Shown here one piece after another: positions 7,782 through 15,144 of a stretch of 64,000 nt of DNA. The stretch lies in the NCBI RefSeq assembly GCF_900130065.1, contig NZ_FQXV01000006.1, positions 1 to 64,000 on the forward strand, given 5' to 3'. Position 1 is the stretch's first letter. Every line of letters starts with the position of its first letter. The DNA is from Sporobacter termitidis DSM 10068. GTDB lineage: Bacteria; Bacillota; Clostridia; Oscillospirales; Oscillospiraceae. The translations under genes were made by a program, and so were the position numbers. The notes below the pieces were generated by a model. That model was given only the letters and a program-made list of their open reading frames with translations. It was not told the origin of the DNA and did not search any database.

Positions 7782-7872
7782 GGTACTGCCTCTTTTTAAG
7801 TTTATCTAAAGAAATTATGGCGCTCTTTATTATGGATTAACCGCACTGGACGCGGGAATCGCGGCCGCTTTT

Positions 7873-8355
7873 TTAAGAGTTGGCCGCCGCTTCCGCGGCC
7901 ATCACGCAGTCGATGGCCAGCACCACCGAAAGGGCGACGATCTCGTCGCGTTCGTCCGCGATGTCCATTTCATAACAGTCGCCCCACGTCATCCATTCCT
8001 TGTGGATCGTCACGATCGGCCGGCTGCCCTGGACGATTTCATAGTCGTGGGCCCAAAAGCTGCCGTTGATCTCCCAGCCCAGGCCCTCGATGCTGTACCT
8101 CGGCCGCAGAAAAGTCAGCTCCTTGACGATTTCCGCGATCTCCATCCCCTCCACAAACACAAAGTAGCGCGGCAGGAAGCTGAAAACCTTCTGCTGTATA
8201 AAGGCGCGTTCCGCGCCGGCCATGTCGTATAGATGCAGCTTCTTTCCAAATGAAAAGAGCTCGCCCTCAACGTAATACTTATCCCGCCCGGCCTCGTCCA
8301 TCACCGTGAACCGGTCCACCCATGAAAACACCTTTTGCTGTATGTACAATTTCAT
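7873..8355 (-). CDS. LURF-one-related (LOR) family protein
   Basis: 160 residues, ATG 8355 behind GGAGGGG. The opening MKLYIQQKVFSWVDRFTV, the paired strand FFSFGKKLHLYDM-type repeat and the ending SVVLAIDCVMAAEAAANS match LURF-one-related proteins, which have a tubby-like beta-barrel fold. The bacterial function is not established. The sequence has an internal echo: IQQKVFSWVDRF at residue 5 and IQQKVFSFLPRY at about residue 53, consistent with the repeating strands of the fold. Confidence 0.85.
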   Translation of the reverse strand: MKLYIQQKVFSWVDRFTVMDEAGRDKYYVEGELFSFGKKLHLYDMAGAERAFIQQKVFSFLPRYFVFVEGMEIAEIVKELTFLRPRYSIEGLGWEINGSFWAHDYEIVQGSRPIVTIHKEWMTWGDCYEMDIADERDEIVALSVVLAIDCVMAAEAAANS

Positions 8356-8492
8356 TGTTTTCCCCTCCTTTGCCTGCGCGGAAAAGCTTAATGCAGCCAT
8401 ATACAGCCTCAGCTTAGCATGGGTCCTGTTTTTGCCTGCTTTTGCTCTTCAAGTCCGCGCGCCGGCGCAAAGCTCTGAACCCCTTAACAGGC

Positions 8493-8738
8493 TTACATAG
8501 CGGCACGGCCTTCTGCCAGCCTGCTTATATGATCGATATTTTCTTTGATTTCATTTATCTCCGTCTCATACTTAACGACGTGATATTGGACGGAACGGTG
8601 GATTCCGGTCGTGCTGAATATCATTTCCCGTTCTTCAATGACCTCCTCGAGAAGATCCTTAAGCCTTTTAATCTCGTTATTAAGCTCCTCGGTACTCATA
8701 TCGTCATATTTTTTCATATGAATTCCGCCCATCCGCAT
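8493..8738 (-). CDS. Small coiled-coil protein of unknown function
   Basis: 81 residues, highly charged. Residues 13-38 (STEELNNEIKRLKDLLEEVI) and 52-72 form two likely coiled-coil helices separated by a turn, a helical hairpin. I do not recognise a family. Three in-frame ATGs (8738, 8732, 8717) are possible; 8738 has an AGGGGG site at proper distance. It lies just upstream of nothing obvious on the same strand. The coding call rests on codon regularity and a ribosome site. Confidence 0.6.
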   Translation of the reverse strand: MRMGGIHMKKYDDMSTEELNNEIKRLKDLLEEVIEEREMIFSTTGIHRSVQYHVVKYETEINEIKENIDHISRLAEGRAAM

Positions 8739-8805
8739 AATCGCCCCCTGCCTTGGATTATATTCCCTCCCCTCTTAATTATCAACACCGCGCGGCGAAA
8801 AGCCC

Positions 8806-8900
8806 CGCCGGCCGGCGGAGGAACCGCGAAAGACGAGGCGAACGCAGTTTGCCCCTGCGACGCTATACGAAATGCGCCGCAGGGGCGAGCTGTGACCGTC
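8806..8900. repeat. Degenerate palindromic repeat (gcgaa...ttcgcccc family)
   Basis: A worn copy of the element seen better at 45572, 56803 and 63000: aggcgaacgcagtttgcccc, then a spacer, then gcaggggcgagctgtgacc. It fills the 200-bp gap between the coiled-coil gene and the DUF6143-like gene together with a small gcgctactgcgc hairpin. Confidence 0.5.
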
Positions 8901-8940
8901 GGTTGACCGCGCTACTGCGCGGGTTTTATGTATCGCGGGG

Positions 8941-9534
8941 TTAAATTCTCTCCTCCCACCAGCCGAAGCCGACACTGCCGGCGGCGGCGGAGGACGGGGA
9001 ATCCGGGTTTGACAGGAGTACCATAAGGTTGCCGCCGGGCGGGATAATGAGCTTGCCTCCTTCTTCCCCGCTTATCGTCTCGTTGGGCGCGCCCCGGCGC
9101 GCAAAGCCCATAACGCCGCCGGAGGGCTCGGTGGTGGAATTGGACGCCTGCAGCAGCTTGACCTGCGGCGCCGGCAACGGCCAATAGGCCGTATTGGCCG
9201 GGGTGACGCGCGGCGATTCCTTCCACGCGCCGGCCGTTTTGGCATTAAACCAGAACTGCGCGGTGTAGCCCCCCGGGGCCTCCATGGGATTCGACGCGCC
9301 CGACACGCCGGTGACGGTCCAGGTGTCCACGTGCAGGTTGACGTCCGAGTCCAGCGGATTATACAGCATGGCCCACGCGGTCGTGCCGTTTCCGAAGGTC
9401 AGGCCGTCGGCATAGCCGATAAAATATTCGCCGATCTCCGACTGATACAGCTCGATGGGCACGCAGATGGTCTTCGGCCCGATTGTGGTTTCTATGGTTT
9501 TGTTGCATTTGCCGCAACATTCATCGTTCTTCAT
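8941..9534 (-). CDS. Uncharacterised beta-rich protein, resembles DUF6143
   Basis: 197 residues, ATG 9534 with an AGGTGAG site. There is a Cys-rich N-terminus (ECCGKCNK). A central region includes YFIGYADGLTFGNGTTAWAM and LYNPLDSDVNLHVDTWTVT; a late segment KLIIPPGGNLMVLLSNPD reads like the end of a jelly-roll-type fold. I associate this pattern with DUF6143, small proteins of spore-forming Firmicutes, but from memory only. No signal peptide is seen. A cre-like palindrome sits 24 bp upstream of the start, hinting at carbon-catabolite control. Confidence 0.65.
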   Translation of the reverse strand: MKNDECCGKCNKTIETTIGPKTICVPIELYQSEIGEYFIGYADGLTFGNGTTAWAMLYNPLDSDVNLHVDTWTVTGVSGASNPMEAPGGYTAQFWFNAKTAGAWKESPRVTPANTAYWPLPAPQVKLLQASNSTTEPSGGVMGFARRGAPNETISGEEGGKLIIPPGGNLMVLLSNPDSPSSAAAGSVGFGWWEERI

Positions 9535-9557
9535 AAGCTCACCTATATAAGTAAAAT

Positions 9558-9572
9558 GTGAAAGCGCTTCAC
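9558..9572. promoter_or_regulatory. cre-like palindrome upstream of the DUF6143-like gene
   Basis: gtgaaagcgcttcac at 9558-9572 is close to the CcpA catabolite-response consensus (TGWAANCGNTNWCA). It lies just upstream of the minus-strand start at 9534. A different LacI-family repressor could equally bind it. Confidence 0.45.
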
Positions 9573-9706
9573 CCTATTGTATAAAAAATCCCGCGGGCCT
9601 GTGATTGCCGGCAGGGACGAAATCGGCCGCCTTGGGCGGGTACGGCCTGAACCAGGGGTCGTAGGCCAGGCAGGCGACAGGTGACGCCGTGTGCCTCAAT
9701 TTTCTC

Positions 9707-9754
9707 TTGACGGCTAACGTTTGTTAGCGTATAATGCAGCTAACAAACGTTAGC
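9707..9754 (+). promoter_or_regulatory. Promoter with twin TetR operators
   Basis: TTGACG (9707-9712), exactly 17 nt, TATAAT (9730-9735). Two 16-bp palindromes flank the -10 box: gctaacgtttgttagc (9713-9728) fills the spacer and gctaacaaacgttagc (9739-9754) covers the transcription start. This is the layout of an autorepressed TetR gene. Confidence 0.9.
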
Positions 9755-9772
9755 CGCCAGGGAGGCTTATAT

Positions 9773-10408
9773 ATGGCGCAGGCCAAAGACAGGACAACCA
9801 AAGAAAAAATATTTGCCGCATCGATCGATTTGTTTGCCAAAAGCGGATTCAAGGATGTATCCATGCGCGAGATCGCCGCTCATGTGGGCATTAAGGCGAG
9901 TTCCCTTTACAAGCATTACGAAAGCAAAGAGGCCATACTTGACCATATTTTCAGCACCTTCAAGGAGAAAATGAATCAGACTGCTTTCCCCCCGGAGGGA
10001 CTCGGCGACACTATGACTTCCATGACTCCCGAAGATTTTTTAAACAAATCATTTGACAAATTCAAAACGGCGATGTGGGACCCGGAGGTCGTGAAAATAG
10101 CAAAAATCATCACCGTTGAACAGCAGCGGAATCCTTCGGTGCGGGATTTTTTCATTCGGGAGCTTATCGAAAAACCGAACCAAACGCTCCGCCACGCCTT
10201 TGACCGGATGGCGGAAAGCAACCTGATCGATCCGGCAGACACCGGGGTACTGGCCGAGGAGTACGTTGCCTATGTCGTCAGTCTTTACTTTGAGCAGAAC
10301 TTTCTGCGCGAGCGTTTGGACCTTGACGAGATCGACAAAAAAATGAAGCAGCACAACGATTTTTACGCCCGCTATATTCTTGTCAGGAAGGGTGCACCTC
10401 GAAAATGA
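9773..10408 (+). CDS. TetR family transcriptional regulator (autoregulated)
   Basis: 211 residues, ATG 9773 after AGGGAGG. The N-terminal helix-turn-helix spans about residues 10-56 with FAKSGFKDVSMREIAAHVGI and SSLYKHYESKEAILDHIF, typical of TetR. The C-terminal ligand domain is unassigned. Two operators flank its own promoter, and its stop overlaps the start of a flavoprotein gene (ATGA, 4 nt), so repressor and flavoprotein form one derepressible operon. The likely inducer is a compound acted on by the flavoenzyme (inference). Confidence 0.92.
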   Translation: MAQAKDRTTKEKIFAASIDLFAKSGFKDVSMREIAAHVGIKASSLYKHYESKEAILDHIFSTFKEKMNQTAFPPEGLGDTMTSMTPEDFLNKSFDKFKTAMWDPEVVKIAKIITVEQQRNPSVRDFFIRELIEKPNQTLRHAFDRMAESNLIDPADTGVLAEEYVAYVVSLYFEQNFLRERLDLDEIDKKMKQHNDFYARYILVRKGAPRK

Positions 10409-11202
10409 AGGTTTTAGCCATTATAGGGAGCCCGAGGAAAAAGGGCAACACATATCATGTGGTCGGGCAGATCAGAGAAAATATGCTCAGGGCCGACCCT
10501 GACATTGATTTTGAATACCTCTTTCTGCGCGACAGCAACCTCCAGATGTGCACCGGCTGTTTCGTATGTATTGCGCGCGGCGAGGACAGCTGCCCTTTAA
10601 AGGACGACAGGGATTTGATACGCGCCAAGCTCTCAGAAGCCGACGGGCTCATATTTGCCGCGCCGGGCTACGCCATGGGCGTGCCCGGTCTGATGAAGAA
10701 TTTTATTGACAGATTCGCTTATACCTGTCATCGGCCCTGCTTTTTTGACAAAACAATTCTGGCGGTCACGACCATCGGGGCCGCAAGGGGCATGAAGCAG
10801 ACGCTGAGCCAGCTTGCGGTTTTGGCCGGCGGCGGCAGGGTGATGAAGCTCGGGGTCACGATGCCGCCCATTCCCATGACCGGCGCCGCGAGGGCAAAAA
10901 GGAAAATCGATAAAGCCTCCGCCGCTTTTTATGACGCATTAAAAGAGCAAAAGAAAAGACTTCCGGCCATAGAGGATTGGGGCTGGTTTTACGCATTCAA
11001 AACCTTTTGCTCCGTCGAAGCGTATCAGAAAGCGTGTCCGGCGGATATCGCATATTATAAAGACAAAGCAGAATACTTTTATCCGCTCCGCGGCCACTAT
11101 GCCCGGCGGCTGCTCGGCAAAGCATTCAAGGGTATTTTCAAGCTCAGTATCGGGCTGATGGTTGAACGGCCGCCCTTGGGGCGGCCGTTTCGTCGTTTAT
11201 AG
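10405..11202 (+). CDS. Flavodoxin-fold NADPH-dependent FMN reductase with iron-sulfur motif
   Basis: 265 residues. GSPRKKGNTYHVVGQI (residues 8-23) is the FMN phosphate loop. Cysteines in MCTGCFVCIARGEDSCPL (about 50-67) have C-x2-C-x2-C-x7-C spacing as in iron-sulfur flavoproteins. APGYAMGVPGLMKNFIDRF is the second FMN loop. The last 60 residues extend beyond the usual fold and end in hydrophobic and basic residues; the final dozen codons are read from a terminator hairpin, so the true C-terminus may have eroded. It is co-transcribed with the TetR gene. Confidence 0.88.
   Translation: MKVLAIIGSPRKKGNTYHVVGQIRENMLRADPDIDFEYLFLRDSNLQMCTGCFVCIARGEDSCPLKDDRDLIRAKLSEADGLIFAAPGYAMGVPGLMKNFIDRFAYTCHRPCFFDKTILAVTTIGAARGMKQTLSQLAVLAGGGRVMKLGVTMPPIPMTGAARAKRKIDKASAAFYDALKEQKKRLPAIEDWGWFYAFKTFCSVEAYQKACPADIAYYKDKAEYFYPLRGHYARRLLGKAFKGIFKLSIGLMVERPPLGRPFRRL
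11165..11196 (+). terminator. Terminator hairpin lying inside the flavoprotein reading frame
   Basis: aacggccgccc (11165-11175) pairs with gggcggccgtt (11179-11189), then ttcgtcgttt. The reading frame of the flavoprotein continues through it to TAG at 11200-11202. Confidence 0.7.
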
Positions 11203-11364
11203 AGCCTGCATATCTTTGATGAGCGCCCGGGCTTCCTTCGCGGCGTCCACCATGCGGAAATACAGGTTGTCCTGGGCGGAAAGCTCGTAAGGCACGTCGT
11301 CGGCGCACCTGTCGAGCATCAGGGCGATCTCCCGCAGCGCGGCGGCGATGCTGTTATTCTCCAT
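11197..11364 (-). CDS. 55-residue helical protein of unknown function
   Basis: An ORF of 56 codons with ATG at 11364 and TAA at 11197, beginning MENNSIAAALREIALMLDRC and ending ARALIKDMQAL. It is amphipathic and helical throughout, with no transmembrane segment. It overlaps the end of the upstream 84-residue gene by 11 nt, implying translational coupling, and its stop abuts the stop of the convergent flavoprotein gene. No family recognised. Confidence 0.6.
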   Translation of the reverse strand: MENNSIAAALREIALMLDRCADDVPYELSAQDNLYFRMVDAAKEARALIKDMQAL

Positions 11365-11608
11365 GGCGGCCGCTCCTGTCGTTCGTCATTAAATGCAGCC
11401 GCTTCATCTTTTCGTCCGCCGCGGCGTATTTTTCCGTCTCCGCCGACAGGTCGGCGGCCAGTCCGGCGAGCCTTTGCCGGAAGGCCTCCAGCTTTTCCCG
11501 CATTGCCTCCGGCGCCCCGCCCAGCAGCGCCCCGAACTCTTCGGCGTGACCGCTCATCAGCCCCGCGCACCGGCGCGCCTCATCAACATCGACAAATATA
11601 TAAGACAT
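11354..11608 (-). CDS. 84-residue helical protein of unknown function
   Basis: 84 residues: MSYIFVDVDEARRCAGLMSG, then a long amphipathic helix rich in Glu, Lys and Ala (EAMREKLEAFRQRLAGLAAD), then a charged tail. Size and helical-hairpin character recall WXG100-type small secreted proteins, but no WXG motif is present and no secretion genes are nearby, so I do not make that call. Paired with the overlapping 55-residue gene; an AAAGGTTACAG-type weak ribosome site precedes it. Confidence 0.6.
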   Translation of the reverse strand: MSYIFVDVDEARRCAGLMSGHAEEFGALLGGAPEAMREKLEAFRQRLAGLAADLSAETEKYAAADEKMKRLHLMTNDRSGRHGE

Positions 11609-11725
11609 CGTCTGTAACCTTTCACATGTGATATGGAGGAATTATAGCAGGCCCGCGCCGGAACTGCAACAAAGCAGCACGGGTTCGCCCTATGAGGGGC
11701 CGCGTGATTTTGCACCGTAGGGCAG

Positions 11726-12343
11726 CTAGCGCTTGACCACCAGCGGCATAAACACATCGTCGACGATCTCGCGGACGGTCTCGTCGGATATCGGCGCGCG
11801 GTGGATGAAAATTTCAAAGCGGAACAGGTCCAGCGGCAGCATGGCAACGCGGCGGGGAACCTTTTCCGCGATCACCTCGCCCCGCTTCTCGGCGTTTTTC
11901 AAGATTGTCATCATGCCGTCCAGGAGCGTATTTTCTGTGTCGCTTTCATGCTCTCTCTGCATGGACGCGCTCAGGACCTTGCCGATCATATCGGCCATCA
12001 GGCCGTGCAGGGTTTCGGCCCCGACGATGCGCAGCGGGGCCCCCAGCCCTGAAAGGAGCCGGTAAACGTCGTCCCGAAGGCTGCCTGTATCCGGCACCTC
12101 CCTGGGAATCATGGGGAGCACATATTTCCGCAGGACCATGACCACAAGCATGGCCTTGTTTTCCCACCGCCGGTATACCACGGCCTTGTTCGTTTTTGCC
12201 CGGGCGGCGACGCTCTCCATGGTCAGGCGGTTATAGCCCGCCTCCCGCAGTTCGTCCCAGGCCGCCTCAAGAATGGCGTCCTCCAAGACCTTGCCGCGCC
12301 GGCGGGTCCCGCTCTGTTTCACGTTCCCGTTTTCCTCATCCAT
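11726..12343 (-). CDS. TetR family regulator divergent from the MFS exporter
   Basis: 205 residues from ATG 12343 (an in-frame ATG at 12355 overlaps the AAAGGA site). The N-terminal domain contains LEAAWDELREAGYNRLTMES, VAARAKTNKAVVYRRWENKA, the TetR helix-turn-helix. The C-terminal part, with MADMIGKVLSASMQRE and LPLDLFRFEIFIHRAPIS, resembles TetR_C domains linked to multidrug exporters. A shared palindrome in the divergent promoter region (12412-12444) points to repression of the MFS gene and probably of itself. Confidence 0.88.
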   Translation of the reverse strand: MDEENGNVKQSGTRRRGKVLEDAILEAAWDELREAGYNRLTMESVAARAKTNKAVVYRRWENKAMLVVMVLRKYVLPMIPREVPDTGSLRDDVYRLLSGLGAPLRIVGAETLHGLMADMIGKVLSASMQREHESDTENTLLDGMMTILKNAEKRGEVIAEKVPRRVAMLPLDLFRFEIFIHRAPISDETVREIVDDVFMPLVVKR

Positions 12344-12383
12344 ACGCGCCGCCATCCTTTATAAAAATTTCATAATTTACTTA

Positions 12384-12444
12384 TTGCTTTTTTACGCCGG
12401 CAGTGTATCATAGCAAATAAGAGACGATACGTTTCTTATTCGCT
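12384..12444 (+). promoter_or_regulatory. Promoter and long palindromic operator between tetR and the MFS gene
   Basis: TTGCTT (12384-12389), 16 nt, TATCAT (12406-12411). Directly downstream, agcaaataagagacg (12412-12426) and cgtttcttattcgct (12430-12444) form an inverted repeat with 13 of 15 matching positions. Repressor bound here would block the MFS promoter. Confidence 0.75.
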
Positions 12445-12461
12445 ATGAAAGGAACATATAT

Positions 12462-13898
12462 ATGGCAGACAAAAAACTGAAAAAACAAAAGACAACCGGG
12501 GAAAGGCTGGACCCGGCCGTCGTCCGGGTGTCGGTCATCCTCGTCCTCGGCGTTCTGGCGCCGCTTCTGGACAGCACGATGATCAACGTGGCGCTGAAGA
12601 CGATGGCCCTGGAGCTGGAAACAACGGTCTCCGTCATCCAGTGGGTCGCCACCGGCTACGCGCTGGCCATGGGCATCGCGGTGCCGATCTCAGGCTGGGC
12701 GGCCGACCGGTTCGGCGGCAAGCGGGTGTACGTGTTTTCGATGCTCCTCTTTTTCGTCGGCTCGGTCCTGTCGGCCGTGTCCTGGAGCATCGGGAGCCTC
12801 ATCTGCTTCAGACTGGTCCAGGGCTTCGGCACGGGCCTGATGCTCACCACGCTCACCACCCTGATCGTCCATATCTCCGGCGGCAAAAAGCTCGGCAGCC
12901 TCATGTCCATCATCAGCATCCCCTCGCTGCTGGGGCCGATCCTGGGCCCGCTGCTGGGCGGCCTGATTCTCAACGGCCTGAGCTGGCGCTGGACCTTTTA
13001 CATCAATATCCCCATCTGCTTCATCACGCTGCTGCTGACACTGTTCCTGGTGCCCAAGGACGCGGGGCAGAAAGGCAAGACCCGGCTGGATATAGCCGGT
13101 ATCCTTCTCCTGTCGCCCATGTTTGCGGCCTTTATCTACGGCATCTCCCAGGTGAGCTCACACGGCGGCTTCGGCAGCCCGGCCGTGCTTGTCCCGGTTC
13201 TCGCCGGCGTCGTGCTGCTGCTGGCCTTCGTCGTCTACGCGCTGCGGGCCAAAAAGCCGCCCGTCATCGACCTGCGCCTGTTTAAGTCCCGGAACTTCTC
13301 CGCCTCGACGGTTGTGATGTTCCTGTCTGGTATCGCCACAAACGGCGCCATGCTGCTGCTCCCATTATACTACCAGCAGGTCCGCGGCGAAAGCGTTTTA
13401 TTGACCGGCGTCATGATGATCCCCCAGGGACTCGGCATGCTGCTGACCCGCAGTCTCGTCGGCCGCCTGACCGATAAGACGGGCGCGCGGGGCATCGTAC
13501 TCGTGAGCCTCGCCGTCACGATCCTCGGCACGATCCCCTTTGCCCTTGCCGGCGGGGAGACAAGCAACGTCCTCCTGGCGGCGGCGCTCCTGGTGCGGGG
13601 CGCGGGGCTGGGCGGCATGGCCATCCCGGTCATGGCCTCCGTCTACGAGGGGCTCCAGAGAGAGCAGGTGCCCCACGCCAGCATCGCCATGCGAATCCTC
13701 CAGACGATCGGCGGCGCCTTCGGCTCGGCCACCCTGGCCGTCATCGTCCAGCATCAGCTCACCGCCCTCGTGCCGGTGGCCGCGTCGGCGGCTTTCAATA
13801 CGGCGTTCTGGTGGGCCGTCGGCTTCACCCTCATCGCCGCCGTCCCCGCGCTCTTCCTGCCGCTGCGCAAACAAGAATCCCCCGGCATGGCGGCCTGA
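12462..13898 (+). CDS. MFS transporter, DHA2 (EmrB/QacA) family
   Basis: 478 residues, ATG 12462 after GAAAGGAAC. Fourteen hydrophobic segments; motif C of drug/H+ antiporters is seen in LLGPILGPLLGGLIL (about residues 150-164), motif A in GWAADRFGGKRVYVFS (about 76-91), and the DHA2 start LDSTMINVALKTMALEL at about 36-52. Such proteins export drugs or toxic metabolites at the expense of the proton gradient. The divergent TetR gene and palindrome suggest induction by its substrate. Confidence 0.92.
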   Translation: MADKKLKKQKTTGERLDPAVVRVSVILVLGVLAPLLDSTMINVALKTMALELETTVSVIQWVATGYALAMGIAVPISGWAADRFGGKRVYVFSMLLFFVGSVLSAVSWSIGSLICFRLVQGFGTGLMLTTLTTLIVHISGGKKLGSLMSIISIPSLLGPILGPLLGGLILNGLSWRWTFYINIPICFITLLLTLFLVPKDAGQKGKTRLDIAGILLLSPMFAAFIYGISQVSSHGGFGSPAVLVPVLAGVVLLLAFVVYALRAKKPPVIDLRLFKSRNFSASTVVMFLSGIATNGAMLLLPLYYQQVRGESVLLTGVMMIPQGLGMLLTRSLVGRLTDKTGARGIVLVSLAVTILGTIPFALAGGETSNVLLAAALLVRGAGLGGMAIPVMASVYEGLQREQVPHASIAMRILQTIGGAFGSATLAVIVQHQLTALVPVAASAAFNTAFWWAVGFTLIAAVPALFLPLRKQESPGMAA

Positions 13899-13902
13899 GC
13901 AT

Positions 13903-14856
13903 CTAATGCACGCGTACCTTCAATCCGTACCCTTCCAGCTGCGCTTTCCGGTCCTGCATCAGCGCGTCGGACGGCGGCTCGGCCATGAAGACGGTGTCGT
14001 TTTTCAGGAGCCTGTCGTGCTTGGAAACGCCCAGGGTATGGTACGGCAGGAGCTGGACAATGTCGACGGCGTCCCTGATGTCGGAGAGGAACCGGCCGTA
14101 TGTATCAAAATGCGCCTTGGACTCGTTGAACATCGGGATGACCGGTATCCTGACCCAGAGGCGCCCGCCGGCCCCCGCTATCTTCCGGGCGTTGTCCAGT
14201 ATCGGCTCGTTGGGCACGCCGATGACCTGCCGGTGCAGGGCGCTGTCCATATTCTTGAGGTCGTAGAGGAACACGTCGGTATACGGGAGGAGCTTTTCCA
14301 CGACCTCCCAGGGGACGAAGCCCGTCGTATCCACGGCGGTGTGGAGGCCGGCCGCCTTGCAGCGCCGGAGCAGCTCCAGCGTAAACTCCGGCTGGCTGAG
14401 GCACTCGCCGCCCGAGACCGTCACGCCGCCGCCCGATTCCTCAAAAAACGGCCGGTCGCGCTCGATCCGGCGCATGACCTCGTCTACCGTCCGGTCCGTG
14501 CCGCACATGTACAGGGCGCCGGCCCGGCACGCCGCGGCGCACGCGCCGCACTCGTCGCATTTTGATTTGTCCACCGCGGGGCAGACGATGTCCTCACCGG
14601 CGGCGTTCTGCGAAACGGGCCCCGGCGTGACCGCCCCGTTGGGGCAGGCGTCGAGGCACTTCCCGCACGCGTCGATTCCAAGGCAGCGGACGCCCATCCA
14701 GTTGAGCTCCGTTTTGAATTCCTGAGACTCCGGGCTGTGGCACCAAGGGCAACGCAGGGGGCAGCCCTTGAGAAACACCGTCGTCCTGATGCCGGGCCCG
14801 TCCTGCACGCTGAAGCCCTGGATATCGTACGTTTTCCCTGTGAGTGTTTTTTCCAT
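13903..14856 (-). CDS. Glycyl-radical enzyme activating protein (radical SAM)
   Basis: 317 residues; start taken at ATG 14856, 8 nt after GAGGCGGG. The radical-SAM motif C-x3-C-x2-C is at Cys32, Cys36 and Cys39 (GCPLRCPWC). An inserted ferredoxin-like domain follows with two clusters of cysteines, CGKCLDACPNGAV and CDECGACAAACRAGAL, then GGGVTVSGGECLSQPEF, the usual SAM-binding strand. The family cleaves S-adenosylmethionine and abstracts hydrogen from the partner's glycine. It is divergent from glycyl radical enzyme 1 at 15145, its probable partner. It is the only activase in the window and may also serve the enzyme at 22679. Confidence 0.92.
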   Translation of the reverse strand: MEKTLTGKTYDIQGFSVQDGPGIRTTVFLKGCPLRCPWCHSPESQEFKTELNWMGVRCLGIDACGKCLDACPNGAVTPGPVSQNAAGEDIVCPAVDKSKCDECGACAAACRAGALYMCGTDRTVDEVMRRIERDRPFFEESGGGVTVSGGECLSQPEFTLELLRRCKAAGLHTAVDTTGFVPWEVVEKLLPYTDVFLYDLKNMDSALHRQVIGVPNEPILDNARKIAGAGGRLWVRIPVIPMFNESKAHFDTYGRFLSDIRDAVDIVQLLPYHTLGVSKHDRLLKNDTVFMAEPPSDALMQDRKAQLEGYGLKVRVH

Positions 14857-14935
14857 CCCAGGCACCCGCCTCATCTTATAAATTCCGCCGGCGGCGTTAT
14901 TGACAGCCGCCGCCCGGCACCGCCATTATAGCACA

Positions 14936-14968
14936 AGGCGCCGCCTCCGACCAGAAGATGCGGCGCCT
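14936..14968. terminator. Hairpin in the activase/glycyl-radical-enzyme intergenic region
   Basis: aggcgccgc (14936-14944) pairs with gcggcgcct (14960-14968), 15-nt loop. It lies upstream of both divergent genes, so it is not a terminator of either; it may belong to the promoter region. Confidence 0.35.
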
Positions 14969-15144
14969 CGCGCTGGGAAAAAGGAGGTGTGCTGTAATCA
15001 AACTGAGGATGGTCTGCCCGCCGGAAAAAAGTTTAATACGTATCTAGCTACGAAATAAGACGTGTGGTATAATGCAGACAACGGCACTTTTGTTAAATTT
15101 TGTCCCGGCGCATCATCAAAAAACCTTGTGAAGGAGTAATGGCG

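Noticed and set aside
11354-11608. WXG100/ESAT-6-type secreted protein
   Set aside because: Size and helicity fit but there is no WXG motif and no type VII secretion gene nearby.
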